Assembly (NCBI RefSeq): GCF_027580225.2
Contig: NC_073348.2
Location: 25,999,501 to 26,063,500, forward strand
Length of the DNA stretch: 64,000 nucleotides
Source: Misgurnus anguillicaudatus
Taxonomy: Eukaryota; Chordata; Actinopteri; Cypriniformes; Cobitidae
Direction: 5' to 3'
Under the pieces are notes generated by a model that was not told the origin of the DNA, did no database searches, and saw only the letters and a list, made by a program, of their open reading frames with translations. Below are positions 21,253-33,759 of this stretch, piece by piece; positions within the stretch are counted from its first letter, which is position 1, and each line of letters starts with the position of its first letter. A program made the translations under genes and the position numbers.

Positions 21253-21792
21253 CAGGGCCAGCCCAAGGCATAAGCGAACTAAGCGGCTGCTTGGGGCCCC
21301 GTTAACAATAAAATAACTTAAATTAACATACATTTGAGGAATAGAGCACGGAAAAACAATGTAACATTTGTAATTCGTCCTCCGTCTGTGTGTGTGCGTG
21401 CCACATGCATTTAGGTGCACTCAGTAGTGCACACATGGAGAGATGCGTTTCAGAAAGCAAGCAAACATAAAATCTTTCTGTTCTTGACAGGGAACATACA
21501 AACAAAACGATCTTCACAGTATTCTTTTTCCAATAAAAACATTAGTTTATGTCTTAGGTTTATGTATAGATTAGGCAGAAACCAGGTATGTGCTTCAATT
21601 AACCTAAGTCTGTGTCATTAATAAAGACAGTGTTATGATTCATTTGATTTGATTTCTGTACCTAATGCTAATTTTAGCATTAGCATTCTTTTTAAAAAAT
21701 GTGTAATTTCTTTATTTTTTTATTTAAAAATTGGTGAGGGGGCCCCCAAACACATTCTGCTTAGGGCCCCTAAGAGGCTCGGGCCGGCACTG
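21253..21792. mobile_element. Non-autonomous hAT element, 540 bp
   Basis: The ends cagggccagccc and, reverse complemented, cagtgccggccc are flanked by GTAGAACA (21245-21252) and GTAAAACA (21793-21800), an 8-bp duplication with one change. CAG ends and 8-bp duplications are hAT features. Subterminal 'ggggcccc' blocks on both sides pair with each other. A related end occurs at 34629. Confidence 0.8.
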
Positions 21793-21799
21793 GTAAAAC

Positions 21800-24400
21800 A
21801 TATATTTAAAGTATTGATATTTTGAGTCTTGGCCTCTAGTTTTGAGGTCTGTGGTCATTGGGCTAGTAATCCTAATCTCACATCTCCTTTACAAGATATT
21901 TCCTGTCAGAGAAGATTTACTTACACTTGCAAATGTTTATATGGGGCGTATAGTAAGAGTCAGATAAAAATGCTCATTTACAAGAAAACATGTCAGATGT
22001 ACTTAGAGGGTTTTGCATCTGAACGCCCCATATAAACACAGAAAAAGTTTCCTGAGTTATAAAAGAGCAACCACTGAAAATGTATTCGTTCACTTTGGGG
22101 GATATGCAAAATAACCTAATGAGAAGGTTCAGAGATAGCTTTACATCTAAACAATTTGTCTTCTGTATCAAGGTGAGTCTCACGAGAAGCGTTTTAAACT
22201 AAAAGTCTGCGTCAGGTGTTCCAAAATAAAAACAAAAGCTCATTTCCACCTTCAGAAACAGGGATTACTTTTGCTGCTCTGAGCTTTCGACTTTACTGAG
22301 AAGGCGCAAATCTCATGTACTCAGTCAATGCAATTTGTAAAAGTGATTACTGGGCAATAGCATACACAGGAGAAAAGACACAAGTGCCCACTTGGAGAAG
22401 GCACAAAACGTCTCACAGGTACATCTGTGATCTAGTTTTGGATATATACTGCAGTCCATGGACACAATAAGCTTCTCTACCCAGAGCCAACAGCACAGTA
22501 ACAAAATAATATAAGATAAAAGCTTTTCATATCAACTGATAACACTCTCTGCTCCACAAATAAAGATCCCGAAGCGGCCAGCTGGAAACGTTGTACAGAA
22601 TGCACCAGGATAAAAGTGGCCTAAAAATAAATGATACAGACTTCTGCTTAAAGATCCTCCAGTAAGACTGATGGTACAAAACGATGGATATGCACAGTTA
22701 ACAAATATTTAACTTTTTACATAGCCAATAACTTTGTAAACGCAAATGAAATACTGATATTGATTTATAGGACTTCAATATATCAGAAGAAAGACATACG
22801 AGAGACAAAACTTTTGCAGGAAACTGGTTGCCTTAGCAACGGGCAATTTTACAGATATAAGGTAGAGATTTCTTGCAATTCTACAAAAATATCTGACTGC
22901 TGCAGTTGACCAATCAGAAACAAGTATTCCAGTGAGACGCTTCATTTAAGTAATAAATTATTCTCTTTATCATCAAGATGATCTTCTTGTTGATGTTTTG
23001 TTACGTGCTGCTTGTCTTTTGCTCCGTAAAGTTTTGTGACAAGCACACTTGACTTAATGATTAAGAAGCAATAAGTTTATTCACAGAACTTCAAAGCAGA
23101 ACCTCCATAGAGCAATTAATAATTCACAAAGCCAGACACACAAATAACATAGTTAAGAGAGAGGAAGAGCACCGGTTATTTTGGCTCATTAAATATGACC
23201 AGTATACCAGTAAAAACAGCATAGAGATAATGAAATAAAGTAATAAAAATCTGAAAAAATTGGGAATAAATAGTTATTCTAGTTTGATTGTTAAATATAA
23301 CACTGTAACATCAGCTTTAAAATTAAAACGCACTTGGTAAACCTCACACACTTTGACAAATATGATGACTAGCCTTATAACAAAAGTTTTATTATAGCTA
23401 TTTTAGTGAACAATATGCATCAAATTGTCTGCAAATAATCCGTGGGTGACACATAGGCAGTAAGGCTACTTAGTGACTGATATTTATACAGTTGAAATGA
23501 AAATGTTGTAAATGTTGAAAAAGAGTAAATTTAATAAAGTTGCAGTACAAGCAGATCTAAAGAGCACCTTGATGTAGTTTATGTCCGCCTCTTCTCATAA
23601 CGCTTAGTGACTTACAACATACAGCTCACTGGGCAATAATGCAGATGATTATCATTCATCAAATGTATGTGTCACATACAGCATGTCTGAAGAATTTCTA
23701 TGCAATCTATGAATGCAAAAACAGTAAAGTCATGCTGACCTTTATGGCTGTGTTGCTTTGGTTGTTGATTACTTTCTTTTTCTCACACCCACTTGTTCTC
23801 CTTTCTTTATGTTTTCATAGAAGTTACAAAAGTACTGAACACTAAAGATTAATTGGCAGCACATTTCAAAGTTAATGTTAGTCTACTTGGAAATGCAGCA
23901 GGCGTAATGTTTTTTATGATTTAAGACAGAATGATTGCATTACTTTATTGCATCTCTTAAACTGCATTCCTAATGCCCCGTTTCCCCTCCTGGGCCTTAT
24001 TGATGAAATTATGGATTTTATTCTCCCAATGAATGACAAAAACACTGTAAAACTGTAGTACTGTAAATCAATATATATATATCTAATAAAATGTTCTCAT
24101 TTACAGGGAATATAGGTTTTAAAATGGTTAAAAATGCTGTCTGCTGGTATTTCTAATTTAGTCAGTAGATGCAGCACTTAGTCAGTGTGGTGAATGTCTC
24201 TTCCCTGCCCTTTTCAACAGGTGCCACAAAGGAGACTGCAAACACAAATCAATTAGATACTTCTTGATGGAGAATACTGACATTTGCACTAGATGGCTCG
24301 TGCCAAATGCCATTATGCTTATCCAGACAGAGAAACTGTGAAGACCTGTGACTGAGAACAAACACTGTGCCACTGAATCATAATTAAATATTCAATATTA
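21800..24400. other. No gene seen; unique and old repeat sequence
   Basis: A short inverted pair (gtttatatggggcgt at 21934 and acgccccatataaac at 22022) marks a degraded repeat running to about 22400. The remainder is AT-rich and unique in this window. The frame at 23639-23845 ends with a hydrophobic stretch, but without initiation context, splice sites or a family match. Confidence 0.35.
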
Positions 24401-24411
24401 TACCACGGATC

Positions 24412-24690
24412 TGTTTAATGCTGCATTCTGATTGGCTGAGAAATGTTCTATGGGTGTTGATTATTTTTCTGTAAACCGCACACCTATCTTTTCAAATGTC
24501 TTAAAAATAGGCACCAGAGCAATGTTTGTGGTAACCGTGGTATAAGCGGAATAATTGACTCCGGTCCTTTGAATTATTTGAAAATAATGCACACCTGCAG
24601 TGTAACGGCACTCCGCTTCGCGTCGTGCCGCATTACTACCTTGGTGTGCATTATTTTCTTATAATTCAATGGCCCGTCGTCAATTATTCC
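24412..24690. mobile_element. Inverted-repeat element with 143-bp hairpin (copy 1)
   Basis: An inverted pair taccacgg (24412) and ccgtggta (24535) is followed by a hairpin at 24548-24690. The hairpin arms begin ggaataattgact and end agtcaattattcc-like, about 64 bp each, with the loop ctccgcttcgcgtcg (24611-24625). The related element at 60593-61245 has the same order, the same 15-nt loop and similar but not identical arms. No coding capacity. Confidence 0.7.
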
Positions 24691-24699
24691 TTACGAAGT

Positions 24700-25385
24700 T
24701 AACCTTAGCATTTATTGCATGCATGCTAATTATAAAAGAAAATCATTTTGACACATCCCTTAATTTTTATTGTTTAAAACTTACCTATTTACAGTAATAA
24801 TTAACTGTGATTAATTTTAAAGAAATTAAATGATTAGCAGCATGCCAATGGAAATATAAAGGCCTTGTAAGAAATCAATGTATAAAGTACTAGAGAACAA
24901 AAATCTCTCAGACATTTTTTTTCTGTATTATACTCTTTGAATAGAGTATTTGCTTAGCCTTTGAAGATAAAAGTCGTCTTTGTTTGACTGGTGAAATTGA
25001 AAAAGTCATATATTTTAATATGGAGTGTTTGCACAACTTGGAGAGTGATATACTTTATGAAACATTGCTTTCAGACACACATAATTTCTTATTTTATTTC
25101 TTTTAAAATATAAAAACACAATGTTAGTTGTCCATTAGTAGTCTATTTTAGTTATCTTTGTACTTTATCTAATCAACATTTACATTTTTGGTTAAAATTT
25201 GTAATTGTGCTTTTATTATATTAAATGTTTAAAATGATTATTTTAAGCATTATGCGGTAGGACAAAAGATTTTTTACAGTATAAATATATATAAATATAA
25301 GTATATTTTATATACATATAAAATTATTTCCATTAATATAAGGTCATAAAAACCTAAAACAACATATATTTTATATTACTTTGAT
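24700..25385. other. No gene; AT-rich
   Basis: Very AT-rich, with short tata runs near 25290-25330. Nothing else supported. Confidence 0.4.
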
Positions 25386-25389
25386 TTAA

Positions 25390-26267
25390 AGGAATAGTCA
25401 ATTTTCTTATAAAACAAAATAAATCCAGTTAATTTACTCACCACCATGTCATCCAAAATGTTGATATCTTTCTTTGTTCAGTGGAGACTAAATTATGTTT
25501 TTTGAGGAAAACATTCCAGGATTTTTTTCATTTTAATGGACTTTAATGGACCCCAACACTTAACAGTTTTAATGCAGTTTAAAATCGCAGTTTCAAAGGA
25601 CTCTAAACAATCTCAAACGAGGCATAAGGGTCTTATCTAGTGAAACAATTGTCATTTTTGGCAAAAAAATGCACTTTTAAACCACAACTTCTCTTCTTCC
25701 TCCGGCTGTGTGACTGGCCAGCGTGACCTCACATAATTGCATATGACGTGGAAAGGTAACGTGTCACATATATGAAACACACATTTGCGAACCATTTTAA
25801 ACAATAATCTGACACAAAGACATTAATTAGTATCAGTCGACATACAACAACGTCGGAACAGTCCTCTTTCTCCACACTTGTAAACACTGGGCCGTAGCTT
25901 CGATACGTCATCCGTGACCTCTTGACGTGATAACGTATTATGTGAGGTTGCGCTGGCGTGTCACAGAACCAGAGATAGACGAGAAGTTGTGGTTCAAAAG
26001 TGCATATTTCTAATTTATCCTGACAAAAATGACAATCGCTTCGCTAGACAAGACCCCCACGCCTCGTCTGGGACCGCCTAGAGTCCCCCGAAACTGCAAT
26101 TTAACTGCACCAAAACTGTTAAGTGTTGGGGTCCATTAAAGTCCATTAAAATGAAAAAAAAAAATCCTAGGAAGATTTTGACTGAACAAAGAAAGACATC
26201 AACATTTTGGATGACATGGTGGTGAGTAAATTATCTGGATTTATTTTTAAGAAAATGGACTAATCCT
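25390..26267. mobile_element. TTAA fold-back element with arms of about 200 bp or more
   Basis: TTAA at 25386-25389 and 26268-26271 flanks ends aggaatagtcaattttctta and, reverse complemented, aggattagtccattttctta. The arms share accaccatgtcatccaaaat, a gaacaaagaaaga block and acaatcgctt-type blocks. A second copy of the family is at 53786-54576. Non-coding. Confidence 0.85.
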
Positions 26268-26461
26268 TTAATAAATTCAGTTACAACAATTTCCATCTAA
26301 TACACGTCCAAACTTAAAACAGTAGGTTAAATTGACTTGCATAACCAAGTTGTTTTAAATTTAGGCTGCATTTTTATACAAAAGAATTTGTAATGTGTGT
26401 AAAAACCACTTTGAAACTGTCTGATAAATGAATGCATTGCAAATGTAATGTAAACGTAAAT

Positions 26462-26620
26462 TGTGACCCTGCCTGTGAAAGCCCACATACAGTCTATTGT
26501 TTTTTTACATAAATCGTCCTTCATAATATAAAAAAAATTCTGTGAAAATATAACCTTGATATCTTTAATATTGACTGAGTTAGATCACGTCAAAGATTGA
26601 AATGAATGGTTATAATGATT
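26462..26620. repeat. Interspersed repeat segment without the MITE found at 59551
   Basis: It begins tgaccctgcctgtgaaagcc and contains gatatctttaatattgactg (26560). The related repeat at 59476-60130 has the same sequence split at that TA by a 462-bp MITE, so this copy gives the empty site. Confidence 0.75.
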
Positions 26621-26639
26621 GAAATTTATAAAATGTTTT

Positions 26640-27270
26640 TTTTTTTTTTAAATAGATTTAGATGACATATGCATGTCACTGCAGAACATCTGCAACTTCC
26701 AACTTGCATGTCCACTCAAACTTAATTTCATCCAGTGTGGTTCAATTTAAAAACCTAATTTGTTTTAAAAGCATAATAATGATTTTGGTAGATTATGGGT
26801 AATGATCTGTCCTCCTGTAACCATGATCAGGGTTACAGGAGCTATCAGACACATGATGTTAATTAGCTCCATTACTGTATACTGATACAACCACACATAG
26901 TTGTTGTTGCTAACAACCCATGTTTGATCAGACTCTAGTACAAACCCATGAATTAGAAGAATTTTAAAAGTGCTTAATTACGAAAGAAATGAACAGGTTG
27001 CAGATTTATGTTATTTGCATTTAAATGTTTTAAAAGTGGTTTAATGGGATCCATTATTTCAGTCATACATAATGCGATCTAAAAACAAACCAGCACATGG
27101 TAAAATTGTATGCAATTACCAGTTTGGATACCACCAAACGCAAGTATCACAAGTAAAAGTCACTTAACTGTAGTAAAATACGTTTTTAGTCACTGTACAT
27201 CTTGCAAAAGATACAAAATGGTCACTTTGACTCCATGCAAGGAACACAAAACACTTGCAATCATGTGAAC
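26640..27270. other. No gene seen
   Basis: AT-rich unique sequence with ggttacaggagctatcagac and cattactgtatactgat cores. No frame or repeat ends. Confidence 0.3.
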
Positions 27271-27275
27271 ATTAA

Positions 27276-28521
27276 GGGCCCTATTTTAACGATCTGAAAC
27301 ACAAGTCCGAAGCGCAAAGCGCAAGTGACTTTGTGGGCGGATCTTGGGCGCTGTTGCTATTTTCCCGGCGGGAGAAATAAGTCTTGCGCCGGGCGCAAAT
27401 CAATAAGGGGTTGGTCTGAAGTAGGTTCATTATTCATAGGTGTGGTTTGGGCGTAACGTCAAATAAACCAATCAGAACGCTATGCAACATTCCCTTTAAA
27501 CGCAAGGGCGCAAGTTCCATGGCGGGTTGCTATTATTATGACGGATTTGACAGGCGCACGCAGGAGCGGTTCACAGCCGAGGAGACGTTCTTGTAAGAGC
27601 AGTCAAAGACAGAGAAGTTGTTTTGTATGGGAATGGGAGAAACCCGCCCAAATCAGCGTCGGTTAAACAGGTGTGAGAGGAAATAGCCGCAATTGTCTCA
27701 TCAGCTGCGCCAAGCACTACAATGATGTGAGGAGACCGGGGGATCTCAAGCTTGCCAGCATAAATCGGGCACGCCGGGCACACAGGAGGACATCGTTGCA
27801 TCCACCCTCACCGCTGAAAGGGTTTGGGGGCTTTGAAATCAGACACAAGAAACGCAAGCAAGGTCCAACCCCAAAGTACACTTACAAATCAAGTTCACAT
27901 ACATGAAGGTTTCTTATGAAAACATTTTAATTATTATTTAGATAAAATAAACGTAATACAGCCACACAACAAACTTATGAAAATATTTTAATCGTTATTT
28001 GCATGATAATTGTTTAACGCTGCCACACAAAATAAATAAAAACTATCACCACAATGCTCACCACAATGATTTTCCTTATCTCATGTATCAATATTTTTTA
28101 TTGTAACAATTTATAATTTAATGATTTCCCTTATCTTATATTTTTTATTGTAACAATTTATGATTTGCAAAAATAACTGTTGCATCTGTGTAGATTAGAT
28201 AAGCAATGCGCGTTGTGCACGGTCAAGCATGCGCCCTTAAAATAGCATAATGAACCACGCGCAACGCGCCACTGACTTTAGACTAGGTTTTTTTTGGTTA
28301 GTAGCGCAATTGTTTTTTGAAACTGCAAAATAGCATAAGAGATGGTTTGCGCCGGAGCACGCCTACTTTTTTGCGCTGAACCGCCCAGGGAGCGCAAGTT
28401 CATTCCCTATTTTGCCGACATGCGTCTGTGGAGGGAAAAACCCGCTGTGCGCCAGTGCAAAATACGAAATGATACATGCGTCACTGACAAAGTCAATTGC
28501 GCTGAGTGCAAGATAGGGCCC
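27276..28521 (+). mobile_element. PIF/Harbinger element, 1.25 kb, deleted
   Basis: The ends gggccctattttaacgatct and, reverse complemented, gggccctatcttgcactcag are flanked by TAA (27273-27275 and 28522-28524). Subterminal 'gcgcaag' motifs are numerous on both sides. A Myb-like coding remnant lies at 27519-27735; the DDE transposase gene is absent, so it is a deletion derivative that kept part of the accessory gene. Confidence 0.85.
27519..27735 (+). pseudogene. Harbinger Myb/SANT-like protein, N-terminal remnant
   Basis: From ATG at 27519 the frame reads MAGCYYYDGFDRRTQERFTA then EETFL; after a one-base frame change it continues LVRAVKDREVVLYGNGRNPP and KSASVKQV, then TGA where a Trp codon is expected, then EEIAAIVSSAAPS. 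This is the start of a trihelix/Myb-like domain, the DNA-binding partner that autonomous Harbinger elements encode beside the transposase. The frameshift, the stop and the missing second half make it dead. Confidence 0.75.
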
Positions 28522-28524
28522 TAA

Positions 28525-30610
28525 GTGTATATCTTTATTATTATGAAAGTCAATATTTCCCTTAATTTACAAATTTCTCTGTTTGTATAAGAGCAATTAC
28601 ATACTCTATTAACAGTTGGAAGCTAAAAAAAATTCCAGTGTTGCAGTCTAAAAAATATATAATAGGGACATTTTACAAGACTTTTTAAAGATGTAAAATA
28701 CATTTTTGGTTTCCCCAATCTTTTTAGCTATTTTTTGCAGTTAAATTTAGCCAAGATATTTTTTACAGATATTTGACCAAACCTTTTTTTTACATTTAAC
28801 CTATTTTTTATTTTTTCTAAATACTTTACAGTGCAACATCTGATGGATTTTGCCAGATCGCATCACATATTGCTGCCATACAAGAACCTTACAATAACTG
28901 AAATTAAGCATTTAACCTCACACCTTTTGTAAATGTTGACTCGCATACTCTTTAAAAATATCTTTAACAAAAGCAAATCTGTGAAAAATTGCTAATGAAC
29001 TATAATGACTCAATTGTCTGGTAACATTGGCCCTTTTAACAAATAACCACCTGTCTCTTATTACTCTTTCAATGTACTCTTTCAACCCATCTGATTAGTA
29101 TTACAGTGACATTTGTACTGCTAAGACAAGAGGAGTTTTTCAATATCCCTGGACCACATGAAGATTTATTGTCAGCCCAGGGCAACTTTTTGAGTCATTT
29201 ATCTACGACATCACAGTTATTGGCGATAAACTATTTCATTTCCCTGGGGGCAATCAGGATCACTTCTTTTAACCGAGTTACATTTAGTCCCATGAGGGAA
29301 TGCATTTTCAAATATAACTTAATGGTCTTAATCAAATAAACGAAGAAGCAGTGCAGTGCACAAAATTCAATTGCGAACCAAGCTAATTAAAACCCAAGAG
29401 ATATGCAATCTTATATTATGCCTGTCAATTTAACCTGATGTTTAGCACAATTTATGTGATAACAAAAAGAAACCAGTTAATGACCTGATCTCTCACTTTT
29501 CACACTTTTCCAAAACTGGAGCATTTCACGCCTTTTAAACTTTCATGTTTTTTGCTGAATGTTGGGTAAAAACATGCCAAATAAACAATGCAAAATAAAT
29601 TTGGACAGTTCATAAGATATGCTTTATATTAGATGGACTAGATGGCTCAAGGGTTCATAGACTAACAATTAAAAAAATAGCACAAGAACACACCCAGTGT
29701 GAATGAGCACCCACATCTAGCATAGACAGATTGACAAACTTGAATCCCATATGGACAGCTGATGAGTGCATGCCAGTAATAGACATTTTGATATAAAAAT
29801 AAAACAAACAATATTGATTTCAAATAACTGTAATGTCTGTTTAAGAGTTTGATCAGTAATGCATTTAATTTATCCTAATATAAAGTATTTTCATAGGAAA
29901 TAATGTCACCATTTGTGATTATTATATGCACATACAAAATATGCACATGCCATGTATGTACTGTAACAAAATAAAAATCTGAAATAGCTACAAGGAAAAC
30001 ATCTTGCTGCTGCTTTATGTGTAAAAAGCAAATTATTCTACTTTAATAGAATAACCTGTAAAAGTAGTAAGGAGACGCACGATTATGGATTAACATGAAA
30101 AGGATGAATTTTTCTAAAAGAAGGCCAAGTTGCTATTTTTTTAAAGGCCCATGAAGAGATGGTAGGAGTTTTGCCAGTGTACAGGAATACCAATATACAA
30201 ACTGAACATATAAAAGCTATTTGAAAAAGCAAATAACTGGCAGTAGTAAATCATAATGAATCATTTACATAAATTCAAGATAAAAAATCTTTTTCAATTG
30301 CTTTAGGATAATTACATCCATTATTTTACCCAAATAGCCACATTACAGCGAATGAATGGAGTCCATCAACGCCCTTTCTTTTCAGTTTTTCATAATTGAT
30401 GTTCTCCGGCATAAGGTCTAATCTGCAATTGTAATTGGAATAACTATACACATGGGCATTATGCTGCATTATAGCGCCATTTGAGCTTAAGCGAGAATGA
30501 GGTAATTTTAACAAGTGTGCACAATGAGAATTTTAGGCCTCTACAATTACACCCATGACCTACATTCCCCTAAACCTAACATGATTATAATGAGGTATAA
30601 TGATATTATA
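28525..30610. other. No gene; contains a candidate conserved stretch at 29090-29350
   Basis: Mostly AT-rich unique sequence. At 29090-29350 the composition becomes balanced and repeat-free (ggaccacatgaagatttatt, ggcaactttttgagtcattt). One 77-codon frame runs there without family features. A regulatory role is inference only. Confidence 0.3.
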
Positions 30611-31264
30611 AACGTTTAGATCAGGGGTCTCCAACCTTTTTGTGAGCAAGGGCTACCACAATGGATAAAACAATCTGGAGGGCTACTTTTTTTATATAGT
30701 CTCCTAAAAAGTTTTACTTGTTGATATGTCTCATTGTTTAAAATGTTAACATACAATAAGCCAAGCTAATATAAAAAAATATGTAATAGTTAAATTATAA
30801 AGGTGCAGTGTGTACATTTTATCGGCATCTAGTGATGAGGTTATGAATTGCACCCTTCCCTTTCGAAGCAAGGAAGCTACGTTAGCTGTCACAGGAGAAA
30901 CATGTCATCTTATGAGACAACGTAGTGACAAACACACTCTGTAGTGTAGAGGAGTCCATTTAGGGCTACTGTAGAAATATGATGGCTTAAAATGGCGACT
31001 TCCATGTAAGGGGACCCGCAGTGTATGTCGATAAAAATGGCTCATTCTAATAAAACAATTAATAAAAACAATACAGTTCATAAGGTTTTATACACCACTG
31101 ATAATATAGTTAGTTAAACTCGCCTAAAGGATTATTAGGAACAACTGTTCAATTTCTAATTATTGTAATTTTCTAATCAACCAATCACATGGCAGTTGCT
31201 TCAATGCATTTAGGGGTGTGGTCCTGGTCAAGACAATCTCCTGAACTCCAAACTGAATGTCAGA

Positions 31265-33582
31265 ATGGGAAAGAAAGGTGATTTAAGCAATTTTGAGCGT
31301 GGCATGGTTGTTGGTGCCAGATGGGCCGGTCTGAGTGTTTCACAATCTGCTCGTTACTGGGATTTTCACGCACAACCATTTCTAGGGTTTACAAAGAATG
31401 GTGTGAAAAGGGAAAAACATCCAGTATGCAGCAGTCCTGTGGGCGAAAATGCCTTGTTGATGCTAGATACCAGAGGAGAATTGGCCGACTGATTCAAGCT
31501 GATAGAAGAGCAACTATGACTGAAATAACCACTCCTTACAACCGAGGTATGCAGCAAAGCATTTGTGAAGCCACAACACCCGGTGGATGGGCTACAACAG
31601 CAGAAGACCCCACCGGGTACCACTCATCTCCACTACAAATAGGAAAAAGAGGCTACAATTTGCACAAGCTCACCAAAATTGGACAGTTGAAGACTGGAAA
31701 AATGTTGTCTGGTCTCAGACCCGTCGCCAGACCTCAGTCTTAAGGGGGGCATGTGAAATGCATGGGAGGGCACACTTATTATTAGCCTACAGTATACTTA
31801 TAATAATATATACTCTATTCGCGCAGCACGTAATCATCACGTTAAACAACCATCAGCAATATGACCAGATAGCCTATAGCCTACACACCACATTACATAT
31901 AGAAACAATTTTATGAATATCCATAAATCTATACAACATATTACATGTAACACCAGAGACATCTCTCAAACATTGCATTTTAAAGCAGTCAACAGAGGGA
32001 TATGCATTGCCATAAGACACGTGCGCGCACACACACACAATCACGCACGCAGACTTTGAACCTACGGTACTGTGGAGGCAGCGCTGTCGTCTCTCCTTTC
32101 CCTCCTGTCAGTACAGCGGCAGGCGGCGTTTCTCCGAGCAGAAGCTCCTCATTAATAAAGTGTCCATATCTTCTGAATGTAGTAGTCTGTTAGGCCCGGG
32201 GTCGGGCTCCACGGTAGAGGTCTTCACGGGTCCACTTAGATCCGAAAACCCGAGGTCCGGCCCGGCCCGAGACCCGATCGCGTTCGGGTCTAAAAGTTTC
32301 ACATGTGCCTCGGACACGGGTCGCGCACAACAATAGCGGCATCGGGTCTCGGGTAATTTAAAAATGAATGTGTTTTTTCTGAACGGACCCGAGAAGACCC
32401 GAACTCTCTCGCCTGTGTGCCTCAATGTCCTTTTCAAACCTCTCATCTGTTTGCCAAGAGCGCTTGCGACATTGTGTGGTTGTCGGAAGGTTCATTTTCG
32501 TTGAGACAGACATGTCAGTCAATTATAAATGTACATTTTAGCGGTTACGTTGGTGTCGTCGTCAGATAACAAAGTAAAACCAATGGAGCAGCTCGCCAAA
32601 TTGGTTGCAAGGCCACCGGAGTTTCTTTCTGTCTGACTGCTGTGCGTCTTTTGGAGACTGTTGTTGGGCTTTTAACCATTTGCGGATAATATCTATCTTA
32701 CAGCAGTAGCTAAGTGAAAACTCATCCAGTTTCAAAAAAGTGCGGTAACTGTTGAGCGGCTACACTGACATAGGCTACGTCACATACGTAGCCTTGTGAT
32801 AGGCTGTTGCAGTGTAGCTAGATTCCCATCAATCAAACAAAATCACACCATTGTTTTTTATATTTTTAATGTTTTAATTATAAAGAATACAACATTAATG
32901 CAACACAAAATTAGCAACATTAATAATTTAAAATGACAGTATTTTTTTAAATACTGGGGGGGCACAAGCGTCCTTGAGGGCGGGCCCGGCCCCCTAAGGC
33001 CCGCCCATAGCGACGGGTGTGCCTGGTCTGATGAGTCTCGATTTCCGTTAAACATTCAGATTGTAGCGTCAGAATTTGGCGTAAACAGAATGAGAACATG
33101 AATCCATCATGCCTTGTTACCACTGTGCAGGCTGGTGGTGTAATGGTGTGGGGGATGTTTTCTTGGCACACTTTAGGCCCCTTAGTGCCAATTAGGCATC
33201 GTTTAAATGCCATGGCCTACCTGAGCATTGTTTCTGACCATGTCCATCCCTTCATGACCACCATGTACCCATCATCTGATGGCTACTTCCAGCAGGATAA
33301 TGCACAAAAAGCTTGAATCATTTCAAATTGGTTTCTTCAACATGACAATGAGTTCACTGTACTTAAATGGCCCCACAGTCACCAGATCTCAACCCAATAG
33401 TGCCTCTTTGGGATGTAGTGGAATGGGAGCTTCGTGCCCTGGATGTGCCCCCACAAATCTTCATCAACTGCAAGATGCTATCCTATCAATATGGGCCAAC
33501 ATTTCTAAAGAATGCTTTCAGCACCTTGTTGAATCAATGCCACATAGAATTAAGGCAGTTCTGAAGGCGAAAGGGGGTTAAA
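31265..33582 (+). pseudogene. Tc1 transposase, copy A
   Basis: It starts MGKKGDLSNFERGMVVGARW, the helix-turn-helix N-terminus of Tc1 transposase, and continues with DARYQRRIGRLIQADRRAT (paired-like DNA-binding region). The catalytic DESR motif follows the inner hAT directly (33030 onward). MVWGMFSWHTLGPLVPI, the QQDNA block with the second Asp (near 33290) and PQSPDLNPI with the last acidic region follow. Several frameshifts and the hAT inserted just before the first catalytic Asp destroy it. Confidence 0.9.
31716..33021. mobile_element. hAT element, innermost level of the nest, 1306 bp
   Basis: The ends cagacccgtcgc and, reverse complemented, cacacccgtcgc are flanked by TCTGGTCT (31708-31715) and CCTGGTCT (33022-33029), an 8-bp duplication with one change. 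The target is Tc1 transposase coding sequence, whose uninterrupted form is seen in copy C. It contains a CG-rich part (32190-32440, many 'gggtc' and 'cccgag' motifs) and no hAT transposase frame. Confidence 0.9.
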
Positions 33583-33759
33583 CCTAATAATCCTTTAGGT
33601 GAGTGTATATTATATTGCATTGCTGTTAAACGATCCTTCTAAAATTTACACACAACACCTTTAAAATTGAGGCTATTTATAAAAATGTGCTTTGGTGGGC
33701 AACTTCAGATTTTGTGCGGGCAACCTCAATGCTGGAGACCACTGGTTTAGATTATGCAT

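Larger units (their letters stand above)
31115..33607 (+). mobile_element. Tc1 transposon copy A, third level of the nest
   Basis: The ends taaactcgcctaaaggatta and, reverse complemented, tacactcacctaaaggatta are near-identical inverted repeats starting with TA. Without its own 1306-bp insertion the copy is about 1.19 kb, close to a full-length Tc1. It belongs to the family of copies B (39881) and C (48430). Confidence 0.9.
30801..33660. mobile_element. TTAA-type MITE, second level of the nest
   Basis: The left end aggtgcagtgtgtacatttt and the right end ...acacacaacacct pair as inverted repeats and are flanked by ATAA and TTAA. An uninterrupted relative stands at 56930-57307, which shows that 31115-33607 was inserted here. 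Own length is about 370 bp; non-coding. Confidence 0.8.
30622..33744. mobile_element. hAT element, outermost of a four-deep nest
   Basis: The ends caggggtctccaacc and, reverse complemented, cagtggtctccagca are flanked by an exact 8-bp duplication GTTTAGAT (30614-30621 and 33745-33752). Its own sequence is only about 260 bp (30622-30796 and 33665-33744); everything between came later. Non-autonomous. The nest is hAT > TTAA element (30801) > Tc1 (31115) > hAT (31716). Confidence 0.9.
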
